From Streptomyces sp. RB17 (GTDB lineage Bacteria; Actinomycetota; Actinomycetes; Streptomycetales; Streptomycetaceae), in assembly GCF_009604455.1 (NCBI RefSeq), contig NZ_WEGL01000001.1, forward strand, positions 186,001-250,000: a stretch of 64,000 nucleotides of DNA. The letters run 5' to 3'. Below are positions 23,694-32,427 of the stretch, in pieces. The notes beneath the pieces are model-generated. The model was not told the DNA's origin. It saw only the letters and a program-made list of their open reading frames with translations, and searched no databases. Each line of letters starts with the position of its first letter. Position 1 is the first letter of the stretch. A program made the position numbers and the translations under genes.

Positions 23694-24716
23694 ATGTACG
23701 ACAGCAGGGGGGCCCGTTCTTCCGCGTGGGCTTCGGCGGCGGTGGCGCTGGGGGCGGCACTGCTGCTCGCCGGATGCTCCTCCGACGGCGGGGACAAGAA
23801 CGGCGACCCGGGAGCCCGGGTCACCCAACAGCCCAAGCCCGCCGACCCGTTCTGGGTGAACCCGGACGGCACCGCGGCCCGCCAGCTCGCCGCCTACGAG
23901 AAGTCCGGCAAGAAGGCCGAGGCCGCGCAGATCCGCAAGATCGCCGAGCAGCCGGTGGGGGAGTGGATCGGCCCGGAGAACCCCGAGAAGGAGGCGCGCG
24001 GCTTCACGCAGGCCGCCGAGAAGTCCGACCGTACGGCCCTGCTCGTGCTCTACAACATCCCGCACCGCGACTGCGGCCAGTACTCCCAGGGCGGCGCCGC
24101 CGACGGCAACGCCTACCGCGCCTGGATCGACGGCGTGGCCCGGGGCATCGACGACCGCTCCGCCACCGTGATCCTGGAACCGGACGCCGTGCTCCACCTC
24201 GTGGACGGCTGCACCCCGGCCCAGTTCCACGAGGAGCGCTACGACCTCCTCAAGGGCGCGATCGCCAAGCTCAAGTCCCTGAGGAACACCAAGGTCTACC
24301 TGGACGCGGGCAACGCCGGCTGGGGCCACCCCGACCAGATCTTCCAGCCCCTGCAGCAGGCCGGCGTCGACCAGGCCGACGGCTTCTCCGTCAACGTCTC
24401 CAACTTCTACTCCACCCAGGACTCCATCGCCTACGGCAAGCAGCTCTCGGCGAAGGTGGGCGGCAAGCACTTCGTCATCGACACCAGCAGGAACGGCAAC
24501 GGCCCCGCCACAGCCGGCGACCCGTCCCAGCGCTGGTGCAACCCCCCGGGCCGGGCCCTGGGCGAGACCCCGACGACGAAGACGGCCGACCCCCTGGTGG
24601 ACGCCTACCTGTGGGTCAAACGCCCGGGGGAGTCGGACGGCACGTGCAAGGGAGGCCCGAAGGCCGGGGACTGGTGGGCGAGTTATGCACTCGCCCTTGC
24701 CAAGAACAGTAAGTGA
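23694..24716 (+). CDS. cslZ: GH6 endoglucanase lipoprotein (CslZ-like)
   Basis: A 340-aa protein with lipobox LLLAGC and a GH6 catalytic domain: NIPHRDCGQYSQGG, VILEPDAVLHL, YLDAGNAGWG, SVNVSNFY, FVIDTSRNGNG, ending GDWWASYAL. GH6 enzymes cleave beta-1,4-glucan with inversion. In S. coelicolor and S. lividans the matching gene lies beside glxA and cslA and trims or releases the glycan made at hyphal tips. ATG 23694 follows GGGGGGAA. It ends 3 bp from the convergent glxA stop. Confidence 0.88.
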   Translation: MYDSRGARSSAWASAAVALGAALLLAGCSSDGGDKNGDPGARVTQQPKPADPFWVNPDGTAARQLAAYEKSGKKAEAAQIRKIAEQPVGEWIGPENPEKEARGFTQAAEKSDRTALLVLYNIPHRDCGQYSQGGAADGNAYRAWIDGVARGIDDRSATVILEPDAVLHLVDGCTPAQFHEERYDLLKGAIAKLKSLRNTKVYLDAGNAGWGHPDQIFQPLQQAGVDQADGFSVNVSNFYSTQDSIAYGKQLSAKVGGKHFVIDTSRNGNGPATAGDPSQRWCNPPGRALGETPTTKTADPLVDAYLWVKRPGESDGTCKGGPKAGDWWASYALALAKNSK

Positions 24717-24719
24717 GCC

Positions 24720-26654
24720 CTACGGAACCTTCACCCACTGCGCCTTACTGGGGGTCCCCTGGTCATCGTCCACAAACAGCATGTACCACCCGGATGTCAC
24801 CAGATTCCGGTTCTTCGGCACCGTCACCGTGATCTTGTTCCCGGACGTCCTGAAGTCCAACGCGATCGACCGCTGATCCACGTCCGTCACGTGCGTCGAC
24901 GCACTCGGCCGGATCAACCGCACCTTCTTGATACTGGCCGCGTGGTCCGACGTGAACGTCCCCGAAGCGCCGCGGGCGATCGTCTGCGGACCTCCACCGA
25001 GCGTCGGCCGAGACCCTCGGTAGAGATACGGCGGCGTGTAGATCTCGATCCGCTGCTCGAACTTCCCCGGCTTGGTGTTCGCCTTGTCGCCGTACAGCGA
25101 GTCGGACCCGAAGAACATCACCCGCCCGTCCGGCAACAGGATCGACCCGGAGTGGTAGTTCCGGCCCACCAGCGGATCGGCGACCCGGGTGAAGCTGTTG
25201 CTGTCGGGGTGGTACAGCCGCGCCTGCAGGATGTTGGAGTCGCCGCGCCCCCGGTAGTCCTCCGAACCGCCCGACACCAGAACCGTGTCGTCGGGCAGGA
25301 CCGAGGACTGCGGGTAGCGCGTGCCCTTCTCCAGCTCGGGCCCGTCCACGAACTGCGGGTTCTTCGCCTTCAGGTCGATCAGCCGCGTCTTCTTGCTGGA
25401 CAGCTTCGACTCACCGACTCCGCCGCCCCCGATCACCATGAACGTCTCGTTCTGCGCCGGAGGCAGCAACACCGTCCCGGACGTCTCCATCATGTTCGGG
25501 TCGCTGAGCCCGGGCAGTCTGCTGAACGTGTTGGTGCCGACGTCCCAGATCCCGGGGACGCGGCCGACGTTGTCCGGTCCGTACCCCGCGTTAGAACCCG
25601 AATAGAAGATCTTCCCGTTCTGCATCAGGAACAGCGCCGGATACGTCGGGAACTGCCGGACCGACTTCGTGTACGTCCACTTCTTGGTCTTCGGGTCGAA
25701 GATCTCGTTCTTGCCCGGCACCAGCTGACCGATGTCGTCGAGGCCGGAGACGGAGAGGATCTTGCCGTCCGACAGCGTGGTGAGCGTCGGGTACCAGCGG
25801 GCCTCGTTCATCGGGTCGACCTTGATGTACCGCTCGGCGACCGGATCGAACTCGTAGGCGTCCTTGATCCCCTCGAAGTCCTTCTTGTCGAGGGCGAGCT
25901 TCTGCGCGATGCCGTAGGTGTTGCGCGCGTCGGCGCCGCTCAGGCCCTGGATCCGGTAGTTGTCCTGGGTGCCGGTCTCGTACTGGGTGCCCTCGCGCTG
26001 CGCCTCGACGTAGACACGGCCGTAACCGGGGTTGTTCCGCCGCCACTTGCCGGTCTTGTCGAAGACCTTCGTGGCGCGCGGGACCAGCACCGGGTCCTGG
26101 GAGACGAACGTCTTGCCGTTCTGCTTGCCGGTGAACCTGGTGCCCGCGGGCAGCGTGATCGGCTTGTCCGGGTTCTCGTTGTAGAGAATCATGACGCCAC
26201 CGGCCTTCTTGACGTCGCCCTTGAGCTTCTCGTACCGCTTGGTGCCGCCGGCGATCAGCAGGTTTCCGTCGGCGAGCTGGGTGTGCCCGGTGCAGAACAG
26301 GTCGTTGGGCGTGGGGATCTTCTTGATCGTGCCCTTGAGCGGGTCCCAGATCCGGGTGTCGAACTTCTTCTTGTCGAAGTTGTCCTGGTTGTTGCCCGAG
26401 CCCGCGACCAGCAGCACCTTGCCGGTGTGCAGGAGCGCCGCGTGGATGGTGTCCTGGCGGTACTCCGGGGGGAACTCGATGATGTCCCAGTGGCCGTTCG
26501 CGGCCTTGTACTCGGGTCTGTTGATCTTGTACTGGTGGTACTGCGCGGTGCCGAAGCGGTAGACCCACGGCCCGTTCATCCCGGCCAGCGCGAGTACCAC
26601 CGCCGTACCGATCGCGAGCCTGCGGGCGCGCCGGCGGCCTGCCTGGTCCTTCAT
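24720..26654 (-). CDS. glxA: Radical copper oxidase GlxA
   Basis: A 644-aa galactose-oxidase-fold protein. One N-terminal membrane/signal helix (LAIGTAVVLALAGMNGPW), a seven-bladed kelch propeller, and a C-terminal Ig-like domain carrying a ligand His (ASTHVTDVDQRS). Cys121 in LFCTGHTQ and Tyr288 in ARWYPTLTT are in the positions that form the Tyr-Cys radical cofactor. GlxA acts at the hyphal tip with CslA, probably oxidising terminal groups of the nascent glycan; loss blocks aerial development in S. lividans. ATG 26654 overlaps the cslA stop (ATGA), so synthesis is coupled. Confidence 0.95.
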   Translation of the reverse strand: MKDQAGRRRARRLAIGTAVVLALAGMNGPWVYRFGTAQYHQYKINRPEYKAANGHWDIIEFPPEYRQDTIHAALLHTGKVLLVAGSGNNQDNFDKKKFDTRIWDPLKGTIKKIPTPNDLFCTGHTQLADGNLLIAGGTKRYEKLKGDVKKAGGVMILYNENPDKPITLPAGTRFTGKQNGKTFVSQDPVLVPRATKVFDKTGKWRRNNPGYGRVYVEAQREGTQYETGTQDNYRIQGLSGADARNTYGIAQKLALDKKDFEGIKDAYEFDPVAERYIKVDPMNEARWYPTLTTLSDGKILSVSGLDDIGQLVPGKNEIFDPKTKKWTYTKSVRQFPTYPALFLMQNGKIFYSGSNAGYGPDNVGRVPGIWDVGTNTFSRLPGLSDPNMMETSGTVLLPPAQNETFMVIGGGGVGESKLSSKKTRLIDLKAKNPQFVDGPELEKGTRYPQSSVLPDDTVLVSGGSEDYRGRGDSNILQARLYHPDSNSFTRVADPLVGRNYHSGSILLPDGRVMFFGSDSLYGDKANTKPGKFEQRIEIYTPPYLYRGSRPTLGGGPQTIARGASGTFTSDHAASIKKVRLIRPSASTHVTDVDQRSIALDFRTSGNKITVTVPKNRNLVTSGWYMLFVDDDQGTPSKAQWVKVP

Positions 26655-28627
26655 TCCGTACGTCCCCCAAGTCCGCCAAGGGCGATCTGCATGGTCTGTT
26701 CGTCGTCCCCGGTCGCGCCGCCGTGCGAGGCCGCCACCCAGGTGGGCCGCTGCTGCGGAGCGTGGGCCGCGTACCCCGCGGGCACCGCGTCCTGCGGCTC
26801 GGCGACCGTCGCGGCCGCCACCGGCTTCGGCCTCTTCCTCTCCTGCCGCAGCGTGTAGCGCCAGGCGACGATCGGCGAGGCGGTGATCAGCAGGGCGAAG
26901 GACGCCCAGGTGATCATCGCGGGGTGGGAGTGCCCGAACACGAAGCCGGCGGCGAGTGAGCCGGCGAAGACCAGGATGAAGAACCAGTGGACCCGGAACG
27001 TCCCGAACAGCGTGTCCGGGCTTGCCGATCCGCCCTTGGGCGTCACCACGAACCTGCTCTTGCGGCGCAGTACGGCGTCCATGAGCGAGCGCGCGTAGAT
27101 CGGCGCGGACAGGGCGGACATCACCATGCCCGCGACACCGCCGGAGCCCTCCGGCTCGTGCGGGGAGACGTTGTGCCGCCGGTTCCAGATGTACAGGCCG
27201 ATCTGGAGCGCGGAGGCGTTGCCGTAGAGCATCAGCCAGACGGTCGGGTCGATGTTCACGCCGGAGGCGCCGAGGCCCAGGAAGAGGGCGCAACTCAGCG
27301 CGGCGAGGATCCAGTTGAGGGCGGACATCGGGTAGAAGATGATCATCATCGTGTAGTTGAAGAGCTTGCCCGGCGACAGCGTGAACAGGCCCTTCCAGTA
27401 CTGCTTGAGGATCGTCTCGTAGGTGCCCCGGGACCAGCGCAGCTGCTGGGTGAAGAAGTCCGTCCAGGCGCTCGGGCCCTCGCCGACCGCGAGTACGTCC
27501 GGGGTGTAGACCGACTTCCACTTCCGGCCCGTCGCCGGGTTCTTGGCGCGGTGCATCTCGAAGCCCGTCGCCATGTCCTCGGTGATGGAGTCGTACAGGC
27601 CGCCGATCTGCTTGATGGCGCTGATGCGCACGGCGTTGGAGGTGCCGACGAACATGGGGGCGCCGTAGCGGTTGCCGGCGCGCTGGATCAGGGCGTGGAA
27701 GAGGAACTGCTGGGACTCGGCGGCCTTGGTGACGAAGGTGTCGTAGTTCCCGTACACCTGCGGGCCGATGACGAAGCCGACGTCCGGGTCGCGGAAGTAA
27801 CCCAGCATCCGCTCCAGGTAGTTGGGCAGCGGCACATGGTCGGTGTCGACGGAGGCGAAGAAGTCGTAGGTGTCGCCGTGCGCCTCCAGCCAGGCGTTGT
27901 AGTTGCCGTGCTTGGTCTTCGCGCGGTGCGGGCCCTTGGGCCGGTTCCACTTCTCGACGCCCTTGCGGGTGAAGTGGTGCACGCCGAGCCGGGCGCAGAC
28001 CTCCTTGACGGCCGGGTCGTCGCCCTCGTCCAGCAGCCACACGTGCAGCGGGCCCCGGTGACGGAGCTTCACCGCCGCCTCCAGGGTCTTCGTCACCATC
28101 TCCAGCGGCTCCTTGCCGGGCACATAGGTGGTGATGAAGGCGACTCTGGTGCCGGTCTCGGGGACCACCGGGACCGGGTCGCGGGCGACGAGGGTGGCGT
28201 GCGCGTTGGACAGCACGTTCATGCAGCGGAAGAACTCGATCAGGCCGATCGAGACGAGCATGACGACGTCGAGCGCCGGCAGGAAGTCGTGGGCGGGGTA
28301 GTCCCGCTCGGTCCAGTGCTCGGGCTGCAGCAGCCAGAACAGCAGCACCAGGGAGAGGATCGGGGCGGCGCCCAGCATGAGGGCGGCGCGGATGCGGTGC
28401 GGCTCCTGCGAGAGCAGCGACCGGTACTGCACCGTGTACGGAGTGGCCGGGTCGGGCTGGGTGAGGGGGCCCGCGAGCCGGCTGTAGTGCTCGTAGTCGT
28501 ATCTCGGCAGGCTCTTCCTGATCCGGCGGAACTGGCCCGTCCGGTGGCCGATCACCCTGAGCTGTGTGGTCTGTGACGGGTCGTCGTGAACGTGGCTCTG
28601 TCCGGCGCCCGACGGCGTCGACGTCAT
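26651..28627 (-). CDS. cslA: Cellulose-synthase-like glycosyltransferase CslA
   Basis: A 658-aa GT2 membrane synthase. Two helices near residues 80-130, a cytoplasmic catalytic domain with WLLDEGDD, the DxD SVDTDH, the third Asp in ITEDMATGFE and QQLRW (QxxRW), then about five more helices and a long basic/Pro-rich tail. CslA makes a beta-glycan (cellulose- or GlcNAc-type, still debated) at growing hyphal tips and interacts with the polarity protein DivIVA. It is the first gene of the cslA-glxA pair. Confidence 0.95.
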   Translation of the reverse strand: MTSTPSGAGQSHVHDDPSQTTQLRVIGHRTGQFRRIRKSLPRYDYEHYSRLAGPLTQPDPATPYTVQYRSLLSQEPHRIRAALMLGAAPILSLVLLFWLLQPEHWTERDYPAHDFLPALDVVMLVSIGLIEFFRCMNVLSNAHATLVARDPVPVVPETGTRVAFITTYVPGKEPLEMVTKTLEAAVKLRHRGPLHVWLLDEGDDPAVKEVCARLGVHHFTRKGVEKWNRPKGPHRAKTKHGNYNAWLEAHGDTYDFFASVDTDHVPLPNYLERMLGYFRDPDVGFVIGPQVYGNYDTFVTKAAESQQFLFHALIQRAGNRYGAPMFVGTSNAVRISAIKQIGGLYDSITEDMATGFEMHRAKNPATGRKWKSVYTPDVLAVGEGPSAWTDFFTQQLRWSRGTYETILKQYWKGLFTLSPGKLFNYTMMIIFYPMSALNWILAALSCALFLGLGASGVNIDPTVWLMLYGNASALQIGLYIWNRRHNVSPHEPEGSGGVAGMVMSALSAPIYARSLMDAVLRRKSRFVVTPKGGSASPDTLFGTFRVHWFFILVFAGSLAAGFVFGHSHPAMITWASFALLITASPIVAWRYTLRQERKRPKPVAAATVAEPQDAVPAGYAAHAPQQRPTWVAASHGGATGDDEQTMQIALGGLGGRTE

Positions 28628-28941
28628 GAGTCATTCCCCCCACACGCAGGTCACCGCGTGTTTCGTCGGTCCGTACCGCGCGGCCGGCTCCCCTTAAGCC
28701 CGTACGCACGGATCAGTGGTGGTGCGCAGTCCCCACGTCTTCCCCACCATGTAGACACGGGACGGCGACCTTCCGGTTGCATTGATGCCCCCCTCGGCAT
28801 CGATTCATGGGCGGGGCCCCCTCCCCGCCGTCCGGCAACCGTTTGCTTCCCCCCAACTCCCGCCAAACGGCGGCAGCTTGGACATCCAGGGTTCTACGGC
28901 GCTCTGCATGATCGCAAGACGCGAAACGCGGTGTTTACCGA
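28628..28941. promoter_or_regulatory. Intergenic region holding the cslA promoter
   Basis: 314 bp without a convincing gene. The only structure I see is an imperfect inverted repeat, ATTGATGCC (28781-28789) and GGCATCGAT (28796-28804), about 160 bp upstream of cslA. It also contains the 3' flank of the GntR gene. Predicted ORFs here are frame shadows. Confidence 0.4.
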
Positions 28942-29691
28942 TCAAACCCGTTCATTGTGGCGCTGGTGGGGCTCGGGAGGCGGGGGCGCGCCGGTGGTCC
29001 CGGACGGCCGGGGTGTGCCGGTGGTGGAGAGGCGGACGCGGATGTTGCCGAAGTGATCTCTTATGGCCTCCTCCGCCCGCAACGAGTCGCCGGACCGGAC
29101 CGCGTCCAGGATCTCCCGGTGCTGGCGGCAGGTGACCCGGGGGTCCTGCGGCACGTCCACCAGATCCCGCTGCACCCGGTGGAAGGCGTCCCAGAACGCC
29201 TCCAGCACCTCGCTCAGCAGCACGTTGTCCAGCCCTCGGTAGAGGGTGGCGTGAAAGGCCCGGTCGGTCTCGGCGAGGCCCGCCCCCTCGGCGGCCTCCT
29301 GTTCCATACGGTTCACGAGGGCGTTCAGTTCAACGAGGTCCGCCTCGGGCAGCCGCCCGGCGAGGCGCGAGACCAGCCCGGTCTCCACGGCCTCGCGCAG
29401 CTCCAGCAGCTGCAGCAGGGAGTCCTCGCCGCGGTAGTGCCCGGCGACGGTGCGGAAGGCCAGCCCCTCGATCATGGGTGCGAACGACATCGAGCCGACG
29501 TACGTCCCGAACCCGTGCCGGATCTCCACGATGCCCATCGCCTGCAGTGCCTTCAGGGCCTCGCGCACGGAGTTCCGGCTCGCACCGAGGTACTCCATCA
29601 GCTCGGGCTCGGTCGGCAGCGGGGCACCCGAGGGCAGCCGTCGGTCGACGATCAGCTTCTTGATCCGCTCCTGGAGGTCCCGGGCTGCCAT
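28942..29691 (-). CDS. FadR-type GntR regulator (FCD domain)
   Basis: A 249-aa protein with an N-terminal winged helix (RLPSGAPLPTEPELMEYLGASRNSVREALKALQAMGIV) and an all-helical FCD ligand domain with metal-site residues (LELREAVETGL, FHATLY, HREILDAVRSGD). Such regulators sense small organic acids. The C-terminus carries a Pro-rich tail with no known role. It has no obvious target next to it, and lies between cslA and tRNA-Lys. Confidence 0.88.
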   Translation of the reverse strand: MAARDLQERIKKLIVDRRLPSGAPLPTEPELMEYLGASRNSVREALKALQAMGIVEIRHGFGTYVGSMSFAPMIEGLAFRTVAGHYRGEDSLLQLLELREAVETGLVSRLAGRLPEADLVELNALVNRMEQEAAEGAGLAETDRAFHATLYRGLDNVLLSEVLEAFWDAFHRVQRDLVDVPQDPRVTCRQHREILDAVRSGDSLRAEEAIRDHFGNIRVRLSTTGTPRPSGTTGAPPPPEPHQRHNERV

Positions 29692-29763
29692 GGCGAGAGG
29701 GTATCCGGCCAGTCGGGGGGAGGGTCCTGTTCCGGACAGGGGTGATTTCCGGACATGCGAAAG

Positions 29764-29785
29764 ACCCCCCGCTTTCGCGAGGGGC
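29764..29785 (-). terminator. Probable terminator of tRNA-Lys copy 1
   Basis: On the minus strand CCCC-TC-GC, a GAAA tetraloop, GC-GGGG and then GGTCTTTC form a short hairpin with a T-containing tail, beginning about 13 bp after the tRNA 3' end. Weaker than the terminators after copies 2 and 3. Confidence 0.4.
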
Positions 29786-29797
29786 CATTCGGTCGTG

Positions 29798-29871
29798 TGC
29801 GCCGCCAGGGACTCGAACCCCGGACCCGCTGATTAAGAGTCAGCTGCTCTAACCAACTGAGCTAGCGGCGC
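29798..29871 (-). tRNA. tRNA-Lys (anticodon CUU), copy 1
   Basis: 74 nt cloverleaf: acceptor GCGCCGC/GCGGCGC with discriminator A, D-stem GCTC/GAGC, anticodon stem GCTGA/TCAGC with loop CTCTTAA (CTT), variable GGGTC, T-arm CGGGG-TTCGAGT-CCCTG. CCA is not encoded. Identical copies lie at 35382-35455 and 50700-50773. Confidence 0.97.
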
Positions 29872-29896
29872 CTGCTGACGGAGAAAACTCTACATG

Positions 29897-29931
29897 ACCT
29901 TCAGGGGTGCTCCTGACCACCCAGGTGTGAG
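29897..29931 (-). promoter_or_regulatory. Conserved upstream element of tRNA-Lys copy 1
   Basis: The stretch containing AGGGGTGCTCCTGACCACC is also present, with few changes, at 35519-35553 upstream of tRNA-Lys copy 2. Between it and the tRNA, on the minus strand, TAGAGT is a plausible -10 box. Probably a shared tRNA promoter or upstream activator sequence. Confidence 0.5.
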
Positions 29932-30057
29932 CGGGCGGCCGCCCACCGCCTCGCGTACATCATTCGGACCGTCAAAGTGGCGGTCCCGCCGCCAGTTGGA
30001 AAAATGATCAACGTGTACAGACACGGACAAAACTCCTGGGAATGTGAGGTAGATCGC

Positions 30058-31218
30058 ATGACGGCTCCGGTGTTCGAGGAGTTCGCCCCCGCCGCCGACT
30101 GCGACTGCCCGGGCTGTGCCGACGGCAGGCGGGTGAGGCGGGTGAGTCCCCGCCCGTCGTCCGGTCGCCCCGGCGGCCACGCCGCGGTCTGCGGATTCGT
30201 GGCGATGGCCGCCGCATCCGCCGTCCTCGGCGCGGTCACCCCGGCGGCCGCCGCCGTCACCCCCGGCCGCCCCGCCGTGGCACGCCCCCACGTCCCCGGC
30301 GACGGGGAGCCCGACACCCCTCAGGGCCCCGTGAGCCCGCTGTACGGCCCCAAGGGCAAGCCGGCGGGGCCGGGGACCGTCCCGACCCCCGCCACCACCC
30401 GGACCAAGATCATCAGCCGGGCCAAGATCTGGGTGGCCGCACAGGTGCCGTACAGCATGACCGACTACTGGACCGACGGCTATCGGCAGGACTGCTCGGG
30501 CTATGTCTCCATGGCCTGGGGGCTGCCGGGCAACGAATGGACGGGCAGCCTCGACCAGTTCGGCGTGAAGATCGCCAAGGAGGAGCTCGAACCCGGCGAC
30601 ATCCTGCTCTACCACAACCCCGACAACCCCGAGAAAGGCTCCCACGTGGTGATCTTCGGCGGCTGGACGGACTACACGCACACCTCCTACACGGTCTACG
30701 AGCAGACGCCCCCGCACACCCGCAGCCAGGCCACCCCGTATCCCTACTGGAGCAACGCCGACAAGTACGTCCCCTACCGCTACAAGGGGCTGACCACCGT
30801 CACGGCGGGCGCGCGGCCGGCCGCGCTGAAGGGGCTCCCCGGCCGGCGCGCCTGGAACCTGCTGATCACCGGCAAGGGCAGGAGCATCGCCCCGCGGGGA
30901 TTCGTGCGGCCCGCCGCACACCGGACGCCGGCTTCGCACCGGGTGCCCGGTTATCCGGGCCGGAGCCACTTCCGGCCGGGCGAGGAGAACGCCTTCGTCA
31001 CGCAGTTGGGCCGCCGGCTGGTGGAGAAGGGGTTCGGGAGGTTCTACACCGCCGGGCCCGGTCCCCGCTGGGGCGAGGCGGACCGGCGTGCGGTGGAGGC
31101 CTTCCAGCGCACCCAGGGCTGGCTCGGCGGAGCGGCGGACGGCTACCCGGGGCCGGAGACCTGGCGCCGCCTGTTCGCGGATGCCGACGCGGCCCCCGAC
31201 GGCGTGACGGCTCTCTGA
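30058..31218 (+). CDS. Secreted NlpC/P60-like and peptidoglycan-binding protein
   Basis: A 386-aa protein. A Cys-rich N-terminus (CDCPGCADG) precedes a hydrophobic export segment (VCGFVAMAAASAVLGAVTPAAAA). A papain-like domain at about 125-250 has nucleophile Cys in QDCSGYVSMAW and His in GSHVVIFGGW. A C-terminal peptidoglycan-binding domain (about 310-380, FVTQLGRRLVEKGF, AVEAFQRTQGW) follows. Likely a cell-wall hydrolase or remodelling enzyme. It lies next to the polar glycan genes, as in S. coelicolor. ATG 30058 follows GAGGT. Confidence 0.85.
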   Translation: MTAPVFEEFAPAADCDCPGCADGRRVRRVSPRPSSGRPGGHAAVCGFVAMAAASAVLGAVTPAAAAVTPGRPAVARPHVPGDGEPDTPQGPVSPLYGPKGKPAGPGTVPTPATTRTKIISRAKIWVAAQVPYSMTDYWTDGYRQDCSGYVSMAWGLPGNEWTGSLDQFGVKIAKEELEPGDILLYHNPDNPEKGSHVVIFGGWTDYTHTSYTVYEQTPPHTRSQATPYPYWSNADKYVPYRYKGLTTVTAGARPAALKGLPGRRAWNLLITGKGRSIAPRGFVRPAAHRTPASHRVPGYPGRSHFRPGEENAFVTQLGRRLVEKGFGRFYTAGPGPRWGEADRRAVEAFQRTQGWLGGAADGYPGPETWRRLFADADAAPDGVTAL

Positions 31219-31333
31219 CCACCCGCACGCGCGGCCGCTCTCCGGTCCCGAGGGCGGCCGGTCCCGACCCCGGGGACCCGTCCGTTCGACCCCCTGTTCA
31301 TGACATATCTGGCGCGGAAGCTGGAGGCACACC

Positions 31334-32269
31334 ATGAGTACGACGACGTCATACACCCCGCCCGAATCCGAGGGGCAGCCCGCGGGTGCCCTGGAGGTGA
31401 GCGGGTATCCGGACCCGGTGATCCAGAGTGGGGACGCCGAGGTCCCCGTACGCCTGTTCCGCCGTGACGACCCCGACGCGCTGAACCCGATGACGGTGTC
31501 GCTCAGGTCCGCGGTGGTGGTCCGTCGGCAGGGCACCGGCGAGCAGCCGCGCCTGGCGGACCCGGGCCGCCGGCCGCTGCCGGAGATCGACCCGGAGCTG
31601 GTGGAGCGCCCGGCGCCGGCGGTGTCGGGGGCGGCCGGGGTGCTGGCCGGGGCGTGCGGGATCGCCGGCGGACTGGCCACCGCCTGGTGGACGGGGCAGC
31701 TCCCGTCGGCCGCGGTGCACGCGCTGCGGCTGCCCGCGTCCCTGCACGCGGGGCTCGGTCCGGCGCAGTGGGCGGCGTACGCCGGGGCCTGGCTGCTCGC
31801 GCTGCTGGGCTTCGGCGGGCTGACCCGGGGGCGGACCGGGCAGGCCTGGGTGCTCGGACTGTTCGGCCGCTATCGCGGGACGGTACGGCGCACCGGGCTG
31901 CTCTGGGTGAACCCGCTGCTGCAGCGCCACCGGGTCGATGTGCGGCTGCGGCACTGGCGCAGCGAGGCGATGCCGGCGGCGGATCCCGACGGAGCCTCGC
32001 TCAGGGTGGCCGTGCTGGTGGTGTGGCGGATGCGGGACACCGCGCGGGCGATGCTCGGCATCGACGACCACGAGACGTATCTGCGCGAGTGCGTGGAGGC
32101 GGCGCTGGCCCGGGTGCCGGTGGAGCCGGCGGGCGGTACGCAGGGTGGGCCTGCGGCGTCCGGGGACGCGCTGACCCGGCTGGTGGCGGAGGAGACCGCG
32201 CCGGTCGGTCTGGAGGTGTTCTCGGTGCAGCCGCTCCAGGTGGAGTACGCCCCGGAGGTCGCCCTCTGA
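31334..32269 (+). CDS. Band-7/SPFH-like membrane protein
   Basis: A 311-aa protein: a cytoplasmic N-terminus, two membrane segments (about 95-115 and 145-165), then a band-7/SPFH-like domain (GLLWVNPLLQRHRVDVRLRHW, VAVLVVWRMRDT, ECVEAALARV, LEVFSVQPLQVEYAPEV). SPFH proteins scaffold membrane microdomains. It sits between the NlpC-like protein and the LPMO, so it may organise the wall-glycan machinery (inference from position). Confidence 0.75.
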   Translation: MSTTTSYTPPESEGQPAGALEVSGYPDPVIQSGDAEVPVRLFRRDDPDALNPMTVSLRSAVVVRRQGTGEQPRLADPGRRPLPEIDPELVERPAPAVSGAAGVLAGACGIAGGLATAWWTGQLPSAAVHALRLPASLHAGLGPAQWAAYAGAWLLALLGFGGLTRGRTGQAWVLGLFGRYRGTVRRTGLLWVNPLLQRHRVDVRLRHWRSEAMPAADPDGASLRVAVLVVWRMRDTARAMLGIDDHETYLRECVEAALARVPVEPAGGTQGGPAASGDALTRLVAEETAPVGLEVFSVQPLQVEYAPEVAL

Positions 32270-32328
32270 CGCATCGGCGCCGGATCGCCCGGCCGGCCGC
32301 GAGGGAGGCGTGGCAGCCGGGCCCGCGA

Positions 32329-32382
32329 TTGGTATGGACATGTTCAACTGACGGCAATAATCTGACACTTGGTCTAGACCTA
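32329..32382. promoter_or_regulatory. Pair of DasR-type (dre-like) sites before the LPMO gene
   Basis: TTGGTCTAGACCTA (32369-32382) matches the DasR consensus ACTGGTCTAGACCACT over its TGGTCTAGACC core. A second, weaker copy TTGGTATGGACATG (32329-32342) lies exactly 40 bp upstream. Paired sites of this kind are known at Streptomyces chitinase promoters, giving repression relieved by GlcN-6-P. Confidence 0.75.
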
Positions 32383-32427
32383 CCTGCACAGCTCACCGAA
32401 CTCCCCACGTTCTCCAGGAGCGGCAGT

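Noticed and set aside
24720..28709. A single 1329-codon open frame covering glxA and cslA
   Set aside because: Only the glxA part (to 26654) is protein-like. Upstream, the frame is an Arg/Pro/Gly-rich shadow of cslA, which is convincingly encoded in another frame with all GT2 motifs.
30001..30057. Longer N-terminus of the NlpC-like protein (start near 29977)
   Set aside because: ATG 30058 has GAGGT at the right distance, while the upstream codons lack a ribosome site and overlap the presumed promoter.
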